A stretch of 64,000 bases of DNA from Hydractinia symbiolongicarpus (Eukaryota; Cnidaria; Hydrozoa; Anthoathecata; Hydractiniidae), in the NCBI RefSeq assembly GCF_029227915.1, contig NC_079887.1, positions 20,333,650 through 20,397,649 of the forward strand, given 5' to 3'. The translations under genes and the position numbers were made by a program. This document shows, piece after piece, positions 40,241 through 53,500 of this stretch; position 1 is the first letter of the stretch, and each line of letters starts with the position of its first letter. The notes below the pieces were generated by a model that saw only the letters and a program-made list of their open reading frames with translations, was not told where the DNA came from and did not search any database.

Positions 40241-42080
40241 GGTATCAAATGTAAAATGTACTATAACTAGTGACGCTTCTGAAAGTTAGTGCATGCCAAC
40301 ATGGGCATGCTGTGATTACCCTATGGCCTATGCCACCTCTCCACACGTGTGCCACAAGTTCCTAGAAATGCAGTCACTTTAAACATTTACTATTCGCTAT
40401 ATTAAATGAACATAATGTGTAAAAACGGTTGAGAAAATTTCCTACCTTGAACCAATCTCATATCCAGCAAAAAAGAGAATGTGATGGATAAGTTACGTAA
40501 TTTCGTAACCCTCCAAAGATCATCCCTCGCGCCATTCGGTAAATGTTTACATCAACTCACTTTGCCAGGTTCCAAAAACCTTTTATGCATCATTTACCGT
40601 TACCTAAGCGAGACAAAAGTTCGTTCTCCATTTTGTGGGGCACCAAGGAAGCTTGTAAGCCCTGGGGTGCATATTTAATTGCTGTAGAGCGAGCTTTATT
40701 CACTGTGTGTATATGGAAATGTCTATTTAAGATAATGACGGTCATTTTATTAAGATTTCAACTTAGCATAAACATTATATTATAAAAACAGAACAAAGAA
40801 TTAAACAAACCCCTTGGTAAAGCCAAAAAAATCTAATATTCTAAGCATCAGCAAAAATAGAGAGAAATGTGTAGAACTTTAAAGAGATTAGAATAAGTCT
40901 CAACAGAGAATCAGGAATAGTCAACCTTGTCCGCTCTTTTCTTCTTTTTGGCAATATCGGATAGCTAGAGGAAAAATTTTTCTATCTTTTTTTTCTCGCC
41001 GTCCGAGATTGTCAAGTCTCCATAAAACTTTTTAGATAAATCCAATATATTTCGCCTACAAACATACAAGTAAAATGTTACCAAAAATTAAAAATACATT
41101 GGCCGGAGTAAGTAGAAGACGCAAATTGCCTTATCATTAAAGCCCCGTAACCAGTTGAGCTATTTACAGTAAATGAATTTTGTTAAAAACGTAAAAATAT
41201 GAAATCAAAATAAGGCAGGAGGTTTAGATAAGTTAAGTTACGTCTATTTCTATCCTCATATATTCCAAGGATCAGGTTGTTTGCAATCCTTTGAATTGTC
41301 CTATACTAATATTCATCTTAAATTTATGGTTTAAAATTCTGTTCCACAACTGTCGTCCTCTTGTTTTCATGAAATAGCCACTCACTTTAGAGTTGTTTGT
41401 GGTAAAAAATTATCTATAGAGTACTTTGTGGTATTTATGCTCAATAAAATGAATTTTGTCAGCAAGCACTTACGGACAGGAAGCGGTTATCTTTAACATG
41501 ACTTAATGGATGTTAAGTTTATAGATGCTTGAAACTCCAAATTTCTTTAACAAAGGGTCAGATGGCGTGTATCTGCCTTCACCGAATGCCATCCTACAAG
41601 CATGCTTCTGTTCACTGTAGAGTTACTTACTCCAGTTTGGACTGTTTTGTGCTTGTCCATACAATATTATAGAGCATCTAAAAAATTCATTGATGATTGT
41701 TTTTTTTAACATATTTAGCAAAAGTTTGTTTCTCACTTTAAAATTTCCTTCGGTAAAGAACACGTCAGCAAAAGAAAGAGCCGGCAAGAAATATGAATCG
41801 GCAAAAAAGTTACATAATTTCACATAATTTTGTCATTTTTTGCCGACTAAATTTTTGAAATTACTTACTTTTTGCATACCAATTTCCAGATCGAAATGAC
41901 TACGACATTTTAGGTTTTTAATTTCTTAGGTTTTTTAATAAAACAACAAAAAACGACGAAACTCTATATTTTTCCGTAGTTGATAGTTGTCTATCAGCTA
42001 TGTTTTTTCCTTTCCTTTCATTTAAACATTCTCTCTGCTCTGGTCCTCGACTTCTGTTTTGTTCTTCTTCCCCTACTATG
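40241..42080. other. No gene seen
   Basis: AT-rich with short ORFs. 41752-41860 carries acgtcagcaaaa, gccggcaag and ttgccgacta words of the same family as 7070-7220. Confidence 0.5.
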
Positions 42081-42084
42081 CTTG

Positions 42085-42240
42085 CTTGAAACTTGAAAAG
42101 ACGTTCTTGTCTAACGTTGAAAAGACGTCGGGAAAAGACGTCAAAAAAACTTTCATTTTCAGCGCAAAATCAACGTCTATTCAACGTCACATGTAAGGGC
42201 TTTTCAACGTTGATTCAACGTTAAAGTGCTCACTGGGTTG
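42085..42240. repeat. Dispersed repeat with aacgttgaaaagacgtc words
   Basis: Repeated tcaacgtt/aacgttga motifs in both orientations, ending in gctcactgggtt. This type of sequence is frequent at ends of non-autonomous DNA transposons in invertebrates. Confidence 0.45.
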
Positions 42241-42542
42241 TGCCAGTGAAAGGTTTTAGCACCATCTGCATATAAGATAAAATTGAAAGTTTTGACCCAG
42301 AGTGTAGATTACTGATGTATTGCATAAATGGAAGCGGTCTGTAGTGAATTACTTTTCAATCCCATCGCACTTTGTAACCCATTTTGTTACACATTGTAAT
42401 TAATCTCGTCTCCAAGGGTTCTTGCCTTTTTTGACATTGCGCCGGCGTTAGCTGTCAAGTAAGCACTAGCGGCTTTGACATCAAGCAACAAACCCTGGGG
42501 ACGAGAATGAATCTGTCTTTGTAATACTTTTTAATCCTATTC

Positions 42543-42620
42543 CTGTCGTATTTTGTAATCCCCAGATCTGTCGTATTTTGTAATCCCCAGATCTGTCGTA
42601 TTTTGTAATCCCCAGATCTG
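42543..42620. repeat. Three tandem copies of a 25-bp unit
   Basis: ctgtcgtattttgtaatccc + cagat is repeated three times without change, followed by a fourth, broken copy (ctgtcttatttgtaat). Confidence 0.95.
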
Positions 42621-43384
42621 TCTTATTTGTAATGCTTTAAAAGCGGGATTTTTAACAAACGAAATGGTCGGAAATCGAGTTTATTGACAATTCTGTACGA
42701 ATGTTTATAATTTGTACTACGCAGCACGCACACATGCGCAATAACTCTCATATATAAGCCATGCTTCACATGCTATATTCCTCGGTCTTTCATTTTGCTG
42801 AAAAGTTAACTACAATAAATATGTGCTCATGAAACGTTACGTTTTTAAACACTTGAATTTATTTTCGTATGTATGGCCAAGGCAGATCACGTGATTTTAA
42901 GTTTTTAAAGGGCGTGGATAGAACAAAATAGAACATCAATTTAATAGCGATTTATTTCAAAGTCTTGTAACAATAAAACTATGGAGTTATATGTTGGACA
43001 ATATTGCAAAATTAACCCACACCACGAAGAAAGATACGGCACGACGAAAAGCATTTACGATGTGACGAAAAGCATACACGAATATTGTCCCATATATAAC
43101 TCCATATAAAACTGGTACAAGATGGTTCATCTTCGAAAAAGACTGACAATATCATAGATGACCCCCACAAGCGAAATAAATGTATCCGTTTCCGACAAAT
43201 CTTCAACCGGTTGGACTACTGTGCAAGACTTGTCTGACGATCTTGCCAGCGGTTTGAAAGACGATAAAAAGACGTTTTTAGGACAATCTCACCTGGTATC
43301 TACCTCACTGGAAAAACAACATATGCACTAATAAAACTATTTGAGATATTTTAAAATGCGGATACAAAATTCCCTTTTTCACAA

Positions 43385-44052
43385 CCCATAAAAAAGCTTA
43401 TTTCAAAAACAGTTCGGCTCTTGACAATGGAGGTTTTGTAAATACGGAGTTACATAAGTTCCTTAAAACTGGTAAAATAAGAGAGATGGCTACTGAGCCA
43501 TACGTTGTTAATCCACTGAGGGTTAGTCTGTCCAAAAAAAAGAAAAACTTATTCATGACATGAAACATGTAAACAAACACATGTACAAACAAAAAACCAC
43601 GTTTGATGATTCAAACATTTTCGGCGAGTTTGTTGGGGAAATGATTTTATTTTTAAATTGACATAAAACAAGGCTTTCATCACATAGAAATTGCTCTAAT
43701 TCTTTCTACTCTTCCGAGTTTGCAATTGTTCTTGATTCCCTACCGTACACGTCAGCCACGAATATAGCAAAATTTTTGGCAAAATCATATCTTTGAAATT
43801 TGCAATAGGCAATTTGGTGCAACTGAAAAGTAGACAAGTTTATTATCTTAATGAATCGCTAATATCATGGGAATGAACATGTCACACGCTACAGAAGCTC
43901 TGAAAGAACTGTACTTTTGTAAGAACAATCTGCTCCACCGAGAGACCCATGACACGGGAAAATACTCCCTGGTTAATCGTTTGTTCAGATGCGAGCGATG
44001 CAGGGTTGGGTGCGTATACGTGGCACAAGAACAGCATGCATATTTCTTTTAA
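43385..44052 (+). pseudogene. DIRS-like reverse transcriptase remnant
   Basis: Frames change several times. Pieces in order: FKNSSALDNGGFVNTELHKF and TEPYVVNPLRVSL (43405-43520), IKQGFHHIEIA (43660-43695) and a last piece, HATEALKELYFCKNNLL, in the open frame 43867-44052. The spacing of EPYVVNPLSV, GYHHIxI and xELxFWxxNL fits the RT/RNase H of DIRS-type elements common in cnidarians. Dead. Confidence 0.6.
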
Positions 44053-44604
44053 ACTACATCACGTCTTGGTTGTGCTTGTAGTTTCCACGATCGAATTCTT
44101 CATGTAATCCGATGGACTGCTAAATTATTTTTAAAGAACTGGTGAACGAAAAAATAGCTATATGTAAATGCAATAGATAACTTATTGTCATTTTATTTGA
44201 AATTCGAACAAGTTTCCCTTTTGACCGTGGAAAGGGGACTCTTATTCGAGAGGAGGCGCTTAATCGAGTCTTTACGGTATTGTTGTTTATTCTGTCCCTA
44301 GACGATACTTAAGTGGATTAGGCTAAAATTTGAACTTTTAACTATGTATTACTTTTATAAAAAAAAAATTAAATACATTTTTTGATATTGTCTACTCTCG
44401 ATAAGTGGAACCCCCACGGGACCGAAAAAATGGTTCCACTTATCGAATGTTCCACTTCTCCGAATTGCTCGATAAGTGGAACCTCTAAAACCGAAAAAAA
44501 GTTCCACTTATCGAACTTTTCTTTTATCTGAAATCTCAGGAGACCAAGGAATTTACGAATAATCAAAAACAGGGGGAGGAACAAAAAAAAATGCTTTATA
44601 GATA

Positions 44605-44733
44605 CAGTGGAATCTCTTTATCTCGACTACTCTCTATCGGTCCATTTGTGGTCCGCCTAAGGTATTTTCCTTTCTTTATCTTAAGCTTTCTCTTCTATCT
44701 CGAACAAATTTTTCGAGATGAGAGATTCCACTG
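44605..44733. mobile_element. 129-bp Tigger-type MITE
   Basis: cagtggaatctctttatctc at 44605 faces gagatgagagattccactg ending at 44733. Preceded by TA. Confidence 0.8.
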
Positions 44734-45041
44734 TTTTTCTTAGCAAATGAAGTTATGAAAAATTATCTTTTACAGTAGCTTGTTTTAAACTTTGTAAAAG
44801 TTCCTTTTCAATTAAATTAGAAACTTTGAACCTCATCTAACTCTGTAAAAAAAACTAGTCCAATAAAGTTTTAATGGAACTTCTTAACTGTATCGATGTT
44901 GGCATTTCTAGAGAAATATTCATCACCGCCATTCTCTTCCACATAACACAGGCTCTGTTGTGACAACGGTATCATCAAAACTTGCAAATTCTTTCGATGA
45001 AAACTGCACAGCTGCCATTTTTGAAATGTGACTGCTGATAC

Positions 45042-45599
45042 CTTAAAGGGAAGAAATTATTTGCGGAAGAAATTTGTGCGGAACTTTGTTTTGCGGAATT
45101 AATTTTTGCGGATTTTGCCCTAATCCGCAAAAATAGATCCCGTAGAAGTTAAGAAGTTTTGATCATCCGCAAAAATAAATTCTGCAAACTTTTTGAAATA
45201 CGTAATGCGTAAAGAATCGTTCTGTTGACTTTACGTTTAAAGACCTCTTTAGCTTAACGATCCATGGAGAAATATTTTTGATATTTTCAGTAACAATGAC
45301 ATTTAATCTTACATTTGTTACAGCTTAGTATCCTTTTTTTGATATTTTGATGAAAAATAGAGAGATGATATTCCATAAATCGGATGTTTTTCATACACTT
45401 TAGGTACTCAATTCGGTTTTTCCCGACTTTTGATTTACAAAATTTCTTGCATCCGCAAAAATTTCTTTCGCAATATCTCTTTTGAGGTCGCTATCCGCAA
45501 AATTTTATTTCCACAAAATATGCAATTTTGGGGTCACTCATCCGCAAAAATAAATTCCGCACAAATTTCTTCCGCAAATAATTTCTTCCTTTAAGGTAT
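45042..45599. mobile_element. MITE with about 40-bp terminal inverted repeats
   Basis: ataccttaaagggaagaaat and tatttgcggaagaaatttgt (45042-45085) match the reverse complement of 45557-45599 with one or two differences. Internal sequence is full of ccgcaaaa words in both directions. Confidence 0.85.
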
Positions 45600-45789
45600 A
45601 TGTTTTCATTACTTGATAACAATCAAATGTTCGCATTGAAAAAAGAATGTTTTGACTAAAATGATTTGAACGTACTGTAGATAGATGATTTTTCTTTTGG
45701 AAAAGTTCCACTAATATGAATAAATATTGCTCAAGGGACCAAAAAATGGTTCCACTTATCGAAAGTTCCACTTATTCGAATAAAATAAG

Positions 45790-47515
45790 AGAGGTTTGTT
45801 AATGCAAATCCACGGGACTGTACCTATATTCCCGTGTTTTAAATTCAAAAAAACTTTCATTAACTTTAAAAACTTAACTTTTAGGAGGGTATTCCATTCT
45901 TCTGGAAATGGTACCTGGGCTTGACTGTCTTGTCATCACCTAGATTAACATGATCTATGCATGTAAAAAAATAGAAAAAATGTTTAAATGCGAATCATTT
46001 TCTTTCTTAGCGAGATACGTTACTATACCTTTGGAATGAATCTAGTCGTCTACTAGTTGTCAACCCATGGGAAAATCTACGGGATCGCCCGCTCTTTATA
46101 TATCGCTTTCGTGTTTCCGTAACAGACAGTCAGCAGACAGACGACAGCTTTTTATAGAGACGTAAAAAACGTGGCACGACGCCAATAGCATTTTCAAAAT
46201 AAGCGAAGCTATTGCATTGCACTTTTAACTTCGAAGATAAATACACGGCGGGTGGGTCAAACACCAATGATGAGCATGTGCATGAAAAACAATAGCTTCT
46301 AAACAAAATATATATAGAAAGAGGCGATTTTTATTCGGCTGGACTTAAACTCTGAGGTTTACGCTGCAACATTAATAGCAGAGGTCTTCACCTCAAATCT
46401 TATTCGAACTTTTAAAATTTGACTCGCAGTGACTGTGGCAGTAACATGTAAACAATACACACAAATAGCTTACTCGAACGGCGTGTTTACGTAAATGAAT
46501 GCCACCTTTATCTACAAGCATATTCCATTTGTTTTGAAAAAAATTGCTCACACTAAAATTTTATGCTATTTGAAAAAATTTATCTTAATCAAATGACAAA
46601 AATACAATCACATACAAAATGGACTATCACAAAATCATGTCATTGTTCAAAGTGACATACTGTTATGGGTTTACCATATAGGATTTTTTCAGACTCCCAT
46701 GACACATTTCTCTCCACAATTTGTTTGGTCGTCACGGTTAGTAAATCGAAACAAAAACAACAACCACGACAACATAGAACAAATTGCAAAACGCGGCGGT
46801 ATTAATTAAAGGCACAAAGAATATTTCAAAACTTCACATTCATGATATGTTATAAAATATATATATAAAAACATTATTCCTTCGGTCAGCTCCCGCACGT
46901 CATCAAATTTATAGGAAGGGAGTATATTTAAAAAAAACTCTGAGAGCACAGATCGAGTTTAAAGTAAAACTTAAAGTATATAAAAGTGCATATTCTGAAG
47001 GCAAATTCTTTAGGTTCACGTCAGAAAAGAAAATGCAGAAAATTAGTTTTTACTAAACGTTAAAATGTGTTTGCAAATTTACAAATTAGTACGCGTGACC
47101 CAGTTTATGGTACTTCATTCCGTGGTCATTTTACAAGTCACTACGTCACTGCAGAGAGTAAAACCAGTAACGTTTTGAAATCAGTAAAATTAGAAGTATA
47201 AAAAGAAAAAAAAATTATCAACAACTACATAAAAATTAATACCTACACAGAAGAATTAAAACTTTCAAGACACAAACAACAATTAATTAAAAATGGAATT
47301 GTCTGTACCTCCGAATATAAAACATAAAAGCTTATGTCAAAATATTTTCAACACCTAATAACAAGAAGTATATGAAACGTAACGTAGGTTACGTCTTTCA
47401 GTCATATATGTATGTCCACAGGTGATAATTCTCGTTTTAGAGCCGTCTTTCACGAAGAACTCCCTTCGCACATCAATGGTCGACTGTCGTTGTTTAATCA
47501 TACAACTGTCGCTTT
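45790..47515. other. 3' flank of the septin gene, no gene seen
   Basis: Contains the probable 3' UTR of the septin gene (minus strand) near its right end. The rest is AT-rich with short ORFs only. Confidence 0.45.
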
Positions 47516-50500
47516 TCATTTCACTTCTGACGACGGCGTGTCGACGTGATTAGATTGCTTTACCATCATATCAGCTTGCAACTTAGCGATTTGTTCTTGC
47601 ATACGTTTAAGCTATGAAGATGAAATAGAAGCGAAATTGACAAACATGACAATATAATAGATGTATGTGTATGTGTATACATCGAGAAAACAACAACAAA
47701 ACCTTATCATCGGCCTATTTTTCTTAAAATGTTCCAGTTTAGTTCTTAGTTAAGTCAATCCATTTTAAGACAATAAAAAATATACAAAATTTTTGATAAC
47801 CGAACCCAAACTTTAGTCGGAGGAAAGCAAAATTCAATCCATTGATAAACAAAACTCTCTCCGACTATTAATTCCAAAATTCTGTTTTCCCAACAAGGTA
47901 CATAGTAAGGTGAAGGTTAATTTGCAAAAGAAATTAAAAGGTAGTCCCGCTTTAACCTACTTGCGAAACTAGCCGTACATAAGCAATAAACACATATGTA
48001 CGATTGTAATTCGTATGTACGATTTCAAATAAATAATAGATATTTGGCCAGGTATCATTACTTAAGCAGTCTGGGGCTGAAATGATAGTCGCCCAAAATA
48101 AGATTTTAAACCACAATGAGATTTCGTCGTTTTTATGGAGTTGTTTAAAACTGCGTTGTGTCAACTGCACATGCGCAATAACCTTGTACACACGCGCAAT
48201 GATTGTTTTTGGATAAATCGTCTACACAAGCATTTTTGAAGGCGAAATAAATGTGGGTTTTGGTTATTCCGACTGAAATAAAATTAAAACACCATATAAC
48301 AATGTAAACATTTTAAAGATAAGAATTTCGCCCACGAAGTAGAACCTCGTTTACAGGTTATCTTCCAAAGTAACATAAAATGCACGATTTCTGTTCAAGC
48401 AAAACCTAACTTTCAAAGAAACACAATAAAACTTCTGTTCAAGTAAAACATAATAATTAAAAAACATTTCGTGACAACTTACTTCCGCTTCTTTCTCGAG
48501 CAGAAGCGCATCACGATTATCAACAGTACTGTTCTTGTTACTTCTGGAACTAAAAAAAAAAAACAACTACACGCGTTATATTTTTCGTGCGACGCCACAA
48601 TTCTCGTGCGACTCCACAATTTTCGTACGACGCCACATTCTTCGTGCGACGCCACAAGTTTGGGGATGAGTAGGAATTTTATACTGCCTTTTGTTTTTTC
48701 CTTATTTAGAGTGCTTGTTCAAAAAACTGCAAAACGCAAGATGTAGTTAATGTTTTTCCATTGGTTATAAGCGAATTAACTACTTGAACTACTCTCTAGA
48801 GATTCAACTGATTTTGGGTATTTTATAAGGAAAAGACTTAATATTGATAGTTAATAGGACTAACAAGGGTTTAATACGCACTTTCTTTTAGAAATGTTTT
48901 TAACAACACGGCCTCGGATTTTGCCAAAATAATAGAACAAAATAAGAACATCCTAAGGCTCAAATCAGCTTTAAACTCAGAACAACTATAAAATGAGAAA
49001 AAACACCCGATTTCCCACATACAGCCATAAATGCCATTGAACTTTGAGGAAAAAATATCACAAATCAGAATAAATTAAGACTGAGTTTTGAAGTTGTGTT
49101 CTTTTCTTTTAAGAACAAAATAAAAATAAAGCAGATTAAAAAAAGCTATATAAATAAGAACAGCGAGCCTGGGGTTAGATATTACTGGTTCTTATAAAAA
49201 AACACGGAGATAAACTATAGGGAAAAAGAATATCACCTTTCTTCTTCGCGTATTAATGGAGGTTCACCAGAAGCTAATTTCATCGCTCGAAAATTTTCGT
49301 AATGGATATCTTGCGTGACATCTTTCAAGTCTTGCATGTGAGTTCTAAAAAACAAAATATAGAAAATAAATAAACAAATAATAATAAAAAATAATAAATC
49401 TCATCCAAGACCGCAAAGATGATTAATACGAAGTCAAAAAAAAAACAACAACAGAAAATATGTGTTATAAACAGCACTTAATGTTAAAAACGCCTCGATC
49501 CTCAGGTGTGAGGTAACCAAAGTTTAGGGTTTTTTTATGAGGCTGAAAATTGCTGGCAAATCTTTAATTTTACGGAATTATCTTTTCTCTGAAAAAGCTC
49601 AGCAAACAGGGAAATATATCTTTCAGGGTTGAATTCTCCAGAAAATCAATTGTAAAACGAATTAAAAATGAATACGAGAACTTCAGACTAAAATCAAATA
49701 CTTCTGACATGAAGCTGTACTCTATGTAAACACCACACAATAAGTAAATACAAACCAACCTGATTAACATGTTTCTAAGCATGGTGAAGTCACAGTGTGC
49801 AGGATTCTCAACTAAAATACACGAAATAAAACTGGCGCATCAGGTGTATGAATAAAACTGGCGCATCAGATTTGTGATTTAAAATTCAGATGTGTGAGAA
49901 AAGCGTGTATCCAAAAATACGCATCCAATTCCTTGTGTGAAAAGAAAAACAAAAAGCCGATGTGCTTATCAATTCATGCTTTTGAATGCAACCTTTATAA
50001 TAACGAAATCGATGTTGTTGTAGAAAGAATTATAAAAATTTGAATCATGGACTTACTATCGACCACACCCCAGGGGTAGATTCTTCCACGTACTTTTCTA
50101 CCGTTTACTTCATATACCGTGTTACTACCAACAACAGCAAATGGAACACTAGTCTAAAATGCAAAGTCAGCAAAATTTCATACTAGTCATACCACAATAA
50201 TTTATCAAGTCTACAATTCATACAGTTAAACTAAAATTCCCATACCAAGTGATTAATTATAACATCTTACTTACAAAAAAGACGACTGGCAAGGTGTGAA
50301 GTTTTTAATAAGCAACACAAATTTCTTGTAGAAAAGGTACGCAAAGACACCAAATTACATCAAAGACTTCCATCTTCCTTTGTTTGTTTTTAAACTAATT
50401 TTCTTTTCCCTTTAAAGTGCTTTTTAAATGCCCCGCACTGTTCTATGGAATCCTGCAAGTCACAAAGGATGAAGTAAGTAATAGAAAGATCTATGATAAC

Positions 50501-53500
50501 TATACCTTTAATTCTTTATTTACAGCTATAAACTCTTCATCGTCTTCTTCTTCGTCAGCTTCAGGAAATTGATAGATTTGTATGTTGTTCTCCTGTATCT
50601 CGCGCAAAATACGCTGTTTCAGTTGCGACACTTCTTTTTTAGTTAAAGTGTCAGCTTTGGCAATGACGGGAACTATGTTAACTTTATCGTGTAGTGCTTG
50701 CATTACCATGACATCCAAAGGTTTTAATCTGAAAAATACGCCGTCACTTTAAATTTTTAGTTTACTTTCAGATTAATTTGTTCCCTTATACAGCTTTTTA
50801 CCGATAGAACAGCCAATGGACTAGTTTTTATAACGTACGTTTTATAACGTTTATTTTCAGGCAGAGAATAACGCCGGACTTTGTACTTCAGAAACATGCC
50901 ATCAGAAACTAACAGCTCTGTGGAATGCTCAACTTGTGTAAAAAATGTGGGTTATGGATAACTTTGACCAAAAAAATATATACGTTGAGTGAGGTGACAG
51001 AAAGAACAGTGTTAAACTCAAATTATTTTAAAATCATTTTTTAAAATTTGCATCGACCTACCCGTGACCTACTGGATTGACGAAATATAAACAACAATGT
51101 ACTCTGTTATCGATGATATTTCTTCGATTTAAGCCCGACTCGTCTCTTAAGTAAGCTTCATACTGCTCGTTTATATAATTAACAATGGGCGTCCAACTAA
51201 AAAAGAAAAATTAAAAAAAAACGTGTATACATTAGAAACGAAAATTTTCGGACGGAAAAACTTTCGGATTTTTTTTTGTCAGAAATTAGTGTCTGTCGAA
51301 AATTGTCCGAAAATTTTCGTTTTTCTATTTTTTTAAAAAAAGGACCAGTGCATCATAGAAATTATATATAGGGTACTTAGACAATCAATAAAAAATGCAG
51401 TTTTAAACTGATTATTTTCGTTAATTTTACATTTGGCCGAGGCTCGCTCTATCTATGAAGTTGGATCCTGAAGACCCTTTTTTAGATCTTGATTTAATAT
51501 GTATAAATGCTTCTAGCTTCCTATTTTTGTCATTTCCCGTCATCATTACTTTTGACATTTGGTTAAAATTCGTTGAAAAGTCTTACCCATACATTTTTTG
51601 ACTTTATAAATTGTGTCCAAAAGTTTTTCCGCCGAAACATTTTCCGCCAAAAACTTTAGTTCTTAATGTATGCAATTTGTTCTGACATTCAAAATATTTT
51701 CGACACGCAACCTTTAAATGGTCAGTAAGGTATTTTAAGTGTCAGACCTTAGCCCCAAATGATAGAAACTGATGCCCTTGTGCTAAGCATTTTAATAAAC
51801 ATCAGTTTTGCGTATTTAAAAATTCAGCTTTCTATACTGGCTAGCATAACAACGTTGTACAAGTCCACACAATTGTTTCATTATACAAAAAATATAAGTA
51901 ATTAGTACAACCGATATATTTGGCATTATCCTGCTTTTCATTGTTTTCATACAAAAAGTCGTGGTAATTGTACATAGCGGTTACACATTGTGAGGACTTA
52001 AATAAGTACTGCGCACACTTTATTTCATGTTTTCGATTTTTGTTTAAATTTAAAAAAACTTCCAACTACAAATTCACTCACCTGGCTGCATTGTTAACAG
52101 AGTCTCCATAACCTGGAGTGTCAACAACCGTTAGCTTAAGCTTGACACCTTTCTCTTCAATTTCTACAGTTGAAGTCGTTACAGAGACAGACTTTTTTAT
52201 TCTGTCGATTGCATATGGTATCTCCCGTTCCGCGTACAAACTCGTTAAAAATAGACTATCTACTAATGTTGATTTTCCCAGACCAGATTCACCAACTACC
52301 ATTAATGTGAATTCAAAACCGCGCTTGACTGACTTTCTGTGAACTTGATTAGGTAGATTAGCAAAGCCAACATAAATACCGGCATCCTTAAAAAATATAA
52401 ATAAAATCTCAATTAAACTATGGGTAAAAAAAGACGAGAATCTTTCATTACTTTAATGTCTTATCCTTATGTTGTGTTGGTTGGCAGACACAGCTATGGG
52501 GATTGTTATTTTCACTGGAAAAACAATTATGGTATAGATGATGTTATTTCGAAAGTAAAACCTGCAGTAGGGCAAGCTCAAATCCCTAATAAACATCTAT
52601 CTTTCAAAAAAAGGGACAGAATATTCAATTCAAAGGGACACTTTTTATGTACACCCATAAAAGATATTTCTCGCTCTACATCTTACTTTACAATCTAATA
52701 TAAGTATAATTTACACTTGTACTCACAATAAGCAGGTTTTTAATGAGTGAGTTATTTTGTAGTCAAATAATACTCTTTTCTTTTTTGTTTTTTTTTTGTG
52801 AAAATTTTTTCACCTAGTATACTTTGTGAAAAATTATTAATAAAAATCATGTAGAGTGGTACAATTTAGTTCTCAACTTTTCAAATTAACCAACATTACC
52901 AGATTTAGGCAAAAAGTATCAATGTATCGCTTTAAAATACAACAAGAAAGTAAACGTTCTTTTATAAGAACACTTATGTGCTTAACTTTGACAATCTAAA
53001 GCCTCAAAATGTTCGTAAGTTTCCCTCTGTTTTGTCATTTTTGAAGTTTAAAGGAACATTCAGTACCTCTTGGTATTGACAAAGCTTAAATGTTCTTATA
53101 TAGTTTCTTATGTAAAAAATGTGCGAGCAATAACATAAAGTGAAAGATTATTTACAAATTCGATCAGTTAGAAAGTTTTTCAATACCCTATTTTTAGTCA
53201 TTTTTAATTTCCTTTTTATTACATTGGATATTTATATTTATAGGAAAGAAAATATATACTGATTCCAAAAATAATCCCATAAACTTGTTTCTAAATAAAA
53301 TACCTTGAATTGCTGTCTGTATATTTTATCAGCCATTATCACACTAAAATTTTTTTGTCTATTTTAATTAACTTCTCTTTCTAACACCTGTGTCTTGTTT
53401 GTTAAGATATGTAACCATGACAACCAAATTAAAAATTTGAAAAGGACAAAAAATTATTATCTTGTTGAGCAAACAATTTTACATACAAAACGTATCTGCA

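Larger units (their letters stand above)
44395..45785. mobile_element. Tigger-like element remnant carrying two nested MITEs
   Basis: The left part has cgataagtggaacc and gttccacttatcgaa words at 44399-44515. The right part has ggttccacttatcgaaagtt at about 45747-45767 and ttattcgaataa after it. The interior holds two complete MITEs (44605-44733 and 45042-45599). No transposase is recognised. Confidence 0.55.

Noticed and set aside
52118-52342. Plus-strand ORF of 74 codons
   Set aside because: Antisense of the septin GTPase exon 52386..52082.
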